Shown one piece after another: positions 59,040 to 64,000 of a stretch of 64,000 nt of DNA. Positions within the stretch are counted from its first letter, which is position 1, and every line of letters begins with the position of its first letter. The position numbers were made by a program, and so were the translations under genes. This DNA comes from Candidatus Dormiibacterota bacterium. GTDB lineage: Bacteria; Chloroflexota; Dormibacteria; Aeolococcales; Aeolococcaceae. The stretch covers positions 186,001-250,000 of the forward strand of contig PMOL01000004.1 in NCBI GenBank assembly GCA_003162415.1, read 5' to 3'. Below the pieces are notes generated by a model. The model was not told the DNA's origin. It did no database searches and was given only the letters and a program-made list of their open reading frames with translations.

Positions 59040-60107
59040 ATGAGACGCGCCGTTTCGGTGATCGTGCTGCTCGCGCTCATGGCCGGGTTCGGTTTTGGTG
59101 TGAACCGGCTGATCGCGTCGAGAAAACACAAGATTCCCACCGAGGCGACGGTCTTCATCCCCACCGCGACACGTCCCAAGATCGTGCTCCCGGGCACGCT
59201 GTACCTCGCCCAGAACGGTGACATCTACCGGCTCAGCAACGGATACTTCACCGACCTGCACCTTTCGACCAAGACCGGCTCGTGGATGCAGCCCGCGTAC
59301 ATCCCGAATTCCCAGGACATCGTTGCGGTGCTGCGCGCCGCGGAGTACTCCAACCTCTACCTGCTGAGCGCCTCGGGGGCGATCGTCCGCCAGCTCAGCA
59401 GCAATTCGAACCCGCACCTCGACAAGGTCTATCTCAACCACTGGATGTTCTATCCGCACATGGGCGCAGACGGCAACACCGTCTATTTCAGCTACGACGC
59501 GCCGAAGAATTCCACCACCTTGGCGGTCGACTTCTCGGTGTGGTCGGGAACGCTCAGCGGCAAGCTCGCGAACACGCTCCTCACCAACTCCAACCCCTTC
59601 ACCGGCGGCGACGTCGACCCCACCCCGCTGGTCAACGGCTCGGTCATCTACTCGAGATTCGCCATCGCGAACGGCAATGCGTACTCCGAGATCGCGATTC
59701 AGGTGAAGCCGCTCGCCAAACCGATCGTCCTGACGACGCCTGCGCAGGATTGCGGGCAGCCGTCTCCGTCACCCGACGGCACCAGGGTCGCGATGATCTG
59801 CATCGGCGGCACCGGGCTGCAGAGCACGCGGCTCGAGGTTGCGACCCTGAGCAACGGGAAGCTGGGAACGCCGACAACGCTGGTCAACAACTGCCTGTGC
59901 GCCGACCCGGTGTGGGCGCCGGATGGCAGCGGGCTCGTCTACTACAACACCGCCGACGCCACCGGGCACTTCGAGCTCTGGTGGATCAAGGGAGGCCTGA
60001 GCGTCGCGCCGTCACCACCGCTCCTGGTGACCACCAACCTCGACTTCGACGCGAGCTCCGCGCCGAGCTGGTCGCCGCTGAGCAGCGTGCCGGTGATGTC
60101 CCGCTAA
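59040..60107 (+). CDS. Membrane-anchored TolB/WD-like beta-propeller protein
   Basis: 355 residues with an N-terminal signal anchor (about 5-24), then repeated beta-blades of the PD40 type. Examples are GDIYRLSNGYFTDL, CGQPSPSPDGTRVAMICIGG and LCADPVWAPDGSGLVYYN. Cysteines in the last blades may form disulfides outside the cell. ATG with AGGGG Shine-Dalgarno, 9 nt after the LCP gene, so likely co-transcribed. No enzymatic residues recognised; probably an envelope binding protein. Confidence 0.75.
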   Translation: MRRAVSVIVLLALMAGFGFGVNRLIASRKHKIPTEATVFIPTATRPKIVLPGTLYLAQNGDIYRLSNGYFTDLHLSTKTGSWMQPAYIPNSQDIVAVLRAAEYSNLYLLSASGAIVRQLSSNSNPHLDKVYLNHWMFYPHMGADGNTVYFSYDAPKNSTTLAVDFSVWSGTLSGKLANTLLTNSNPFTGGDVDPTPLVNGSVIYSRFAIANGNAYSEIAIQVKPLAKPIVLTTPAQDCGQPSPSPDGTRVAMICIGGTGLQSTRLEVATLSNGKLGTPTTLVNNCLCADPVWAPDGSGLVYYNTADATGHFELWWIKGGLSVAPSPPLLVTTNLDFDASSAPSWSPLSSVPVMSR

Positions 60108-60113
60108 CGCGAG

Positions 60114-61154
60114 CTAGTAGAAGACCTGGGCGAGCTCGTAGAGTTCGCGAGGGACGCGACGCTGCTCCCCCACGACATCGGCAATGCTGGCGACGTCGAC
60201 AGTGCCGTTGGTGACCACCGGCATCTCGCCGAACAGCCCTTCCACGACCAGGTCATAGGCCTTCGCACCGACGCGCGTCGCCCAGATCCGGTCGTACGCC
60301 GTGGGCGAACCGCCCCGCTGCACATGTCCGAGCACGGTGGCCCGCGTCTCGTGTCCGGTGCGCTCCTCGATGATGCGCGCGAGGTTCTCGCCGACGCCGC
60401 GTCGCGAGAGCTGGACATGTCCGAAGGCGTCCCGCGCGCCCTCGGCCGCGTCCTTCGACTGCAGCCCTTCCATCTCAACGCCCTCGGCGACGACGATGAT
60501 GCTGAAGTCGCTTCCCGCTCGGGTGCGCACCTCGAGGTGCGCGACCACCTCGTCGACGGTGACGCTGAACTCGGGGATGATGATCATGTCGGCACCGCCC
60601 GCCAGGCCGCCCATCACCGCCACCCACCCGGTGTCACGTCCCATCACCTCACACACCATCACCCTGTGATGCGAGGTGGCGGTGGTGTGGAGACGATCGA
60701 GGGCTTCGGTGACCACGCTCACGGCGCTGTCGAACCCGATGCAGTACTCGGTGATGCTCAGGTCGTTGTCCATGGTCTTGGGCACGCCGACGACGCGCGC
60801 GCGTTGTTCGGCAAGTCGGGCCGCGACACTCAGCGTGTCATCCCCGCCGATGGCGACCAGCGCGTCGAGATGCAGCCGCTCGATGTTGCGCATGACCTCG
60901 TCGATGCCATCCTCGAGCTTCATCGGGTTCACGCGCGAGCTGCCCAGCATAGTGCCACCGAGCTGGAGGATGCCGGAGAGCTCCGAGCGGTCAAGGTGCA
61001 TCACGTCGCCCTCGCCGACCATGCCCGCCCACCCGTTGCGAATCCCGAACAGCGAGTCACCGGCGGCGAGCGCGCGCCGGCCGATCGCGCGAATGGCGGC
61101 GTTGAGACCTGGTGCGTCACCCCCGCCCGTCAGGATGGCAATTCTCTGTCCCAC
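60114..61154 (-). CDS. pfp: 6-phosphofructokinase, probably pyrophosphate-dependent type
   Basis: 346 residues, PfkA fold. N-terminal LTGGGDAPGLNA and substrate motifs EVMGRDTGW and GHVQRGGSPTAYDR. At the phosphoryl-donor site it has GGDDT (Asp106) and PKTMDND (Lys126). ATP-dependent enzymes have Gly at these positions (E. coli Gly104 and Gly124), and the Asp/Lys pair is the signature of pyrophosphate-dependent PFK. It catalyses fructose-6-phosphate phosphorylation, reversible if PPi is used. GTG start 17 nt after the LCP gene on the same strand. Confidence 0.85.
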   Translation of the reverse strand: MGQRIAILTGGGDAPGLNAAIRAIGRRALAAGDSLFGIRNGWAGMVGEGDVMHLDRSELSGILQLGGTMLGSSRVNPMKLEDGIDEVMRNIERLHLDALVAIGGDDTLSVAARLAEQRARVVGVPKTMDNDLSITEYCIGFDSAVSVVTEALDRLHTTATSHHRVMVCEVMGRDTGWVAVMGGLAGGADMIIIPEFSVTVDEVVAHLEVRTRAGSDFSIIVVAEGVEMEGLQSKDAAEGARDAFGHVQLSRRGVGENLARIIEERTGHETRATVLGHVQRGGSPTAYDRIWATRVGAKAYDLVVEGLFGEMPVVTNGTVDVASIADVVGEQRRVPRELYELAQVFY

Positions 61155-61171
61155 GCGTCCCCTACAGCTTG

Positions 61172-62653
61172 CTACTGACCGACCCCTTGGTCACCGAGGA
61201 ACGCCTGCTCTTCGGCGCTGCCGAGTATGACGGTCACACCGCCTGCAGGGGCCGCCACGGGAGTCGCAGGCGGCGTAGTCAGGGGCGCGGTCGGTGCCGG
61301 CTCGGTGGTGACGCTCACCCCGAAATACGCGGCCAGCCATTGCGCGGCGGCGGTGTCCTTGCCACCACTGTTGTCGATCACCTGTGTCAGAGCCTGCGTT
61401 GGCGCTCTTCCACCGGCCGTGGTGGCGAAGCCCAGCATGTGCATGACCGAAGCCCAGCGGGTGGTCGCGGTGTTGTTGCACCCGCTCGCGTTGACGAACG
61501 CCACCGGGGCTCCCTCGGCGAGGGCCGCGGGCGCTGGGAAGATGTCCTGGACGAAATGCTGGAGTGACTTGTAGCTGCGGTCATTGGTGTAGAGGTAGTA
61601 ACTCCCACACCGGTATGGATACCCGCAGTCGTAGAGGAAGTTGGTGTCATCGAGACTGATGTGCTCGATGGATGCCGGGTTGACGCCGTTCACCAGGCCA
61701 TACAGGGACTCGGCGTCGCCGATGGTGAGGTTGGTGAGCACGTTGCTCCCCAGTGCGTTGATGACATCCGGCAGCTTGCCGAATCCACCGATGCTCTCGA
61801 TCTGCGACCTGAGCGCGACGATGATCTGTTGCTGGCGGCGGCTTCGCGCGAAGTCTGATCCCTGTCCATTGTTGCCATGACGCGAGCGGGAATAGATGAG
61901 CGCCGTAGCGCCGTTCATGTGCTGCATGCCCGCTTTGAAACGCACGGTCTGGTATCCGCAGTTACCCAGGTCGCACTCGCCGGCGGGGTACTGGTAATCC
62001 GTGAAGCCGGCCGGGACATCGATATTGATTCCACCGACGGCATCGACAGCCTGCTTGAATGCGTTGAAGTCGACCCCCACGAAGTAGCTGATGCCAACGC
62101 CGAGGATGTGGGCGAGCACCGGGTCGGCCACGGCCGCGCCGGCATCCACCGCGCTCGCCGGTTGGGGCCCCTCACCGAGCATTCCGGCCGCGTACGCAAA
62201 GTTGATTCGCTGCTGAGTCGATTTGCCATTGCGAAGTGGGATGTTCACGAACCAGTCGCGTGGGATCGATATCTCGGCGACCTGAGGTGGGCGGCCCCGC
62301 AACGGCTGGATCGAGATGACCATGATCGAGTCGGTGAGAAATGCGCCCGAGTGCTGATCGCCGCCGTATCCGTAGAGAACGACGTTGATCCGCTGATACG
62401 TCTGCTTTTCATGGTCGATCGCCGAACCGTGGCCTCCCTGCAGTGCACCGACCACGGCGCTGATCGGATTGGTGTGGAACGTCTTGGCGAGTGCGAGCGA
62501 GAGGCGCACGCCGTAGATGCCACCGGCAACGAGCAGCAGCGAGAACATGACGACGACCGAGACCACGGCGCGCCTCCGCGCGACCCAATTCGGGACCACG
62601 TTGTAGCGCGACCGGCGTCGCCTGCGAACGGATGATCTGCTGATTGCCGCCAT
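61172..62653 (-). CDS. LytR-CpsA-Psr family protein with LytR_C domain
   Basis: 493 residues from the ATG at 62653. An Arg-rich cytoplasmic start (SSVRRRRRSRY) is followed by a transmembrane helix (about 30-52) and an LCP domain (about 95-355) with VVLYGYGGD, SIPRDWFVNIP and YSRSRHGNNGQGSDFARSRRQQQ. A LytR_C domain (about 385-455, VAFVNASGCNNTATT) and a Pro/Thr tail come next. Attaches glycopolymers to the envelope. Upstream sequence to 62845 is open but not LCP-like. Co-oriented with the phosphofructokinase gene. Confidence 0.92.
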   Translation of the reverse strand: MAAISRSSVRRRRRSRYNVVPNWVARRRAVVSVVVMFSLLLVAGGIYGVRLSLALAKTFHTNPISAVVGALQGGHGSAIDHEKQTYQRINVVLYGYGGDQHSGAFLTDSIMVISIQPLRGRPPQVAEISIPRDWFVNIPLRNGKSTQQRINFAYAAGMLGEGPQPASAVDAGAAVADPVLAHILGVGISYFVGVDFNAFKQAVDAVGGINIDVPAGFTDYQYPAGECDLGNCGYQTVRFKAGMQHMNGATALIYSRSRHGNNGQGSDFARSRRQQQIIVALRSQIESIGGFGKLPDVINALGSNVLTNLTIGDAESLYGLVNGVNPASIEHISLDDTNFLYDCGYPYRCGSYYLYTNDRSYKSLQHFVQDIFPAPAALAEGAPVAFVNASGCNNTATTRWASVMHMLGFATTAGGRAPTQALTQVIDNSGGKDTAAAQWLAAYFGVSVTTEPAPTAPLTTPPATPVAAPAGGVTVILGSAEEQAFLGDQGVGQ

Positions 62654-62864
62654 GGTTGAGGTGTTGCTCTCGACTTTTCGATCTGGGTGTGCTGACCGCC
62701 GCGTGCATCGTGCGGGACCGGCGCGCCGCGTTGGGCTCCCCTTGAAGGACAACGCTGATGTCAGCTTCCGGTTACCCGCCGCCCAGGAGAAGGGTACCCC
62801 AGGTTCCGCTGATCGGGAGCCGACAATGGCATGATCTGCGCCCATAGCGGGACGGAGGAGTGAG

Positions 62865-63830
62865 GTGCGGGCACAGCAGGTTCAGGGTCTCGAAGGCCCA
62901 TCAGGGCTCCATCTGGTCGAGGTCGACGAGCCGGAGGATTCGGCTCGCGTGGTCATCGAAGTCGCCGCCGCGGGGGTGAGCTTTCCCGATCTCCTGCTCA
63001 CGCGCGGCGAATATCAGATGAAGCCCCCGCTGCCGTTCGTGCCCGGAGTCGAAGTGGCAGGTCGGGTTCGCTCCGCTCCCGACGGCTCGGGTTTCAGCGC
63101 CGGCGACCGGGTGATGGCCTTCACAATGCTCGGCGGTTTTGCTGACGTGGCACTCGCTGAGCCGGCGTTGACCCTCGCGATCCCGGAGGGACTGACGTTC
63201 GAGGCCGCGTCGGGTTTCGTCATGAACTACCACACCGCATACTTCGCCCTCGCCCGCCGGGGTCGGATCCGGCCTGGCGACCGCATCGCGATCCATGGCG
63301 CCGCAGGTGGGGTCGGCACCGCCGCCATTCAGGTCGGGCGCGGGCTCGGGGCCGAGGTCATCGCGATCGCCGCCGGGCCCGACAAGATGCACATCGCGGA
63401 ACGCGCCGGCGCGCATCACGTCCTCGATGCGGAGGGGGACTGGGTGGCGGCCCTGCGAGCGCAGAACGACGGACTCGGTGTCGATGCCATCCTCGACCCC
63501 GTCGGCGGTGAACGATTCGACCAGAGCGTCCGATGCCTCGCACCCGAGGGACGCCTGATCGTCGTCGGTTTCACCGACGGGCGAATCCCCAGCGTCCAGG
63601 TGAATCGGGTCCTGCTGAGGAATATCGATATCGTCGGCGCCGCGTGGGGAGCCTTCCTGGGCGTCAGACCATCGCTCTTCACCGAGACGCAGCGCGAGCT
63701 CGACGCGATGATCGCGTCCGGCGTCGTCGCGCCGATCGTGGGTGCGACATATCCCCTCGAAGACGCGCCGGCCGCGCTGAATCTCCTTGGGCAGCGGCGG
63801 GCACGAGGCAAGGTCGTTCTGACGATGTAG
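62865..63830 (+). CDS. Zinc-independent medium-chain dehydrogenase (quinone oxidoreductase-like)
   Basis: 321 residues from a GTG with a strong GGAGGAG Shine-Dalgarno. GroES-like N-terminal domain (FPDLLLTRGEYQ, PFVPGVEVAGRV) and Rossmann domain with NADPH loop GAAGGVGTAAIQ. No zinc-ligand cysteines, which places it with QOR/enoyl-reductase-like MDRs. It reduces quinones or enones with NADPH; the exact substrate is unknown. Confidence 0.88.
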   Translation: MRAQQVQGLEGPSGLHLVEVDEPEDSARVVIEVAAAGVSFPDLLLTRGEYQMKPPLPFVPGVEVAGRVRSAPDGSGFSAGDRVMAFTMLGGFADVALAEPALTLAIPEGLTFEAASGFVMNYHTAYFALARRGRIRPGDRIAIHGAAGGVGTAAIQVGRGLGAEVIAIAAGPDKMHIAERAGAHHVLDAEGDWVAALRAQNDGLGVDAILDPVGGERFDQSVRCLAPEGRLIVVGFTDGRIPSVQVNRVLLRNIDIVGAAWGAFLGVRPSLFTETQRELDAMIASGVVAPIVGATYPLEDAPAALNLLGQRRARGKVVLTM

Positions 63831-63865
63831 CGCCGTGGGCTGCCTAGAATGCGCCGAGGAACATT

Positions 63866-64000
63866 GTGAGCATATCCGCCAAGCCGTCCCCGTTGAGGGT
63901 CGTGCTCATGCTCGTCGTGGTTGTGGTAGCCGTCGGCGGCGTGTCGTTGCTGGCGACTGGAGCCGGCCGCACGACTCCGGTCAACCACGCCGTTCTGCCG
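63866..64000 (+). CDS. N-terminus of a membrane or secreted protein (truncated by window end)
   Basis: 45 codons open to the end of the window from GTG at 63866, preceded by GAGGA 5 nt upstream and a TAGAAT -10-like hexamer at 63845-63850. The peptide has a short basic start, then a strong hydrophobic segment (VVLMLVVVVVAVGGVSLLA, residues 12-30), then polar sequence, fitting a signal anchor. Family cannot be told from this fragment. Confidence 0.6.
   Translation, partial: MSISAKPSPLRVVLMLVVVVVAVGGVSLLATGAGRTTPVNHAVLP

Noticed and set aside
57410-59221. Very long plus-strand open frame (about 600 codons) across meaB and the LCP gene
   Set aside because: It is antisense to meaB and out of frame with the LCP gene; its translation is Arg/Pro/Ser-rich with no family motifs, as expected from GC-rich shadow frames.
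57963-59459. About 500-codon minus-strand frame opposite the LCP and propeller genes
   Set aside because: His/Arg/Asp-rich translation without motifs; both real genes on the other strand have clear domains.
63416-63988. Minus-strand frame at the window end
   Set aside because: Antisense to the oxidoreductase and the truncated signal-anchor gene; no motif and basic composition.

Overview
High-GC bacterial chromosome segment, dense and almost gap-free: no non-coding stretch exceeds about 200 bases once small genes are counted. There are no transposases, integrases, phage genes or CRISPR arrays. GTG starts are common. Many first genes of transcription units carry a TANNNT-like hexamer only 6 to 8 nt upstream of the start codon, which points to leaderless transcription of the actinobacterial or Deinococcus type. 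With the LytR-CpsA-Psr proteins, RegX3-like regulator, PyrR-type pyrimidine control and TIG/beta-repeat surface protein, this suggests a Terrabacteria lineage: Chloroflexota or Dormibacterota-like, or a deep actinobacterial relative. This placement is inferred from gene content and style, not from a marker phylogeny.

Layout. (1) 1-16 kb: surface polysaccharide region with glycosyltransferases, a nucleotide-sugar dehydrogenase, an epimerase, dTDP-glucose 4,6-dehydratase and a 3,5-epimerase-like cupin, a large secreted TIG/beta-repeat protein, and a Wzm/Wzt ABC polysaccharide exporter. (2) 16-23 kb: small membrane proteins, a rhodanese, glutamate dehydrogenase, then a tight flippase / Gfo-Idh oxidoreductase / GT2 / DegT aminotransferase operon that looks like an amino-sugar glycan module. 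(3) 23-33 kb: M16 peptidase, ahcY and apt on the minus strand, two more glycosyltransferases, an acidic/histone-H1-like chimeric protein, a PlsC acyltransferase, tRNA-Lys(TTT) overlapped by the 3' end of an ATP-grasp gene, an NfuA-type Fe-S protein and a GNAT. (4) 33-37 kb: a membrane GGDEF-EAL protein and an ammonium transporter. (5) 37-47 kb: a pyrimidine operon in the order pyrB-pyrR-pyrC-carAB-pyrK-pyrD, preceded by a convincing PyrR-binding RNA element. Here carA and carB are one 1545-codon gene, and the linker between the two halves contains a 128-bp element bounded by a perfect 23-bp inverted repeat.

(6) 47-55 kb: a phosphate/polyphosphate block (SixA-like phosphatase, CYTH-CHAD protein, ppk, phoU, ppx, regX3-like regulator without an adjacent kinase) with possible PHO-box-like 11-nt repeats. 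(7) 55-64 kb: mutase large subunit plus its MeaB GTPase chaperone, two LCP proteins, a beta-propeller protein, a phosphofructokinase with the residues typical of pyrophosphate-dependent enzymes, a quinone oxidoreductase-like protein, and the 5' end of a membrane or secreted protein running off the window.

The most noteworthy items are the CarAB fusion with its palindromic linker insertion, the PyrR leader, the systematic leaderless promoter spacing, the H1-like chimera, and the protein gene that terminates inside an antisense tRNA gene.
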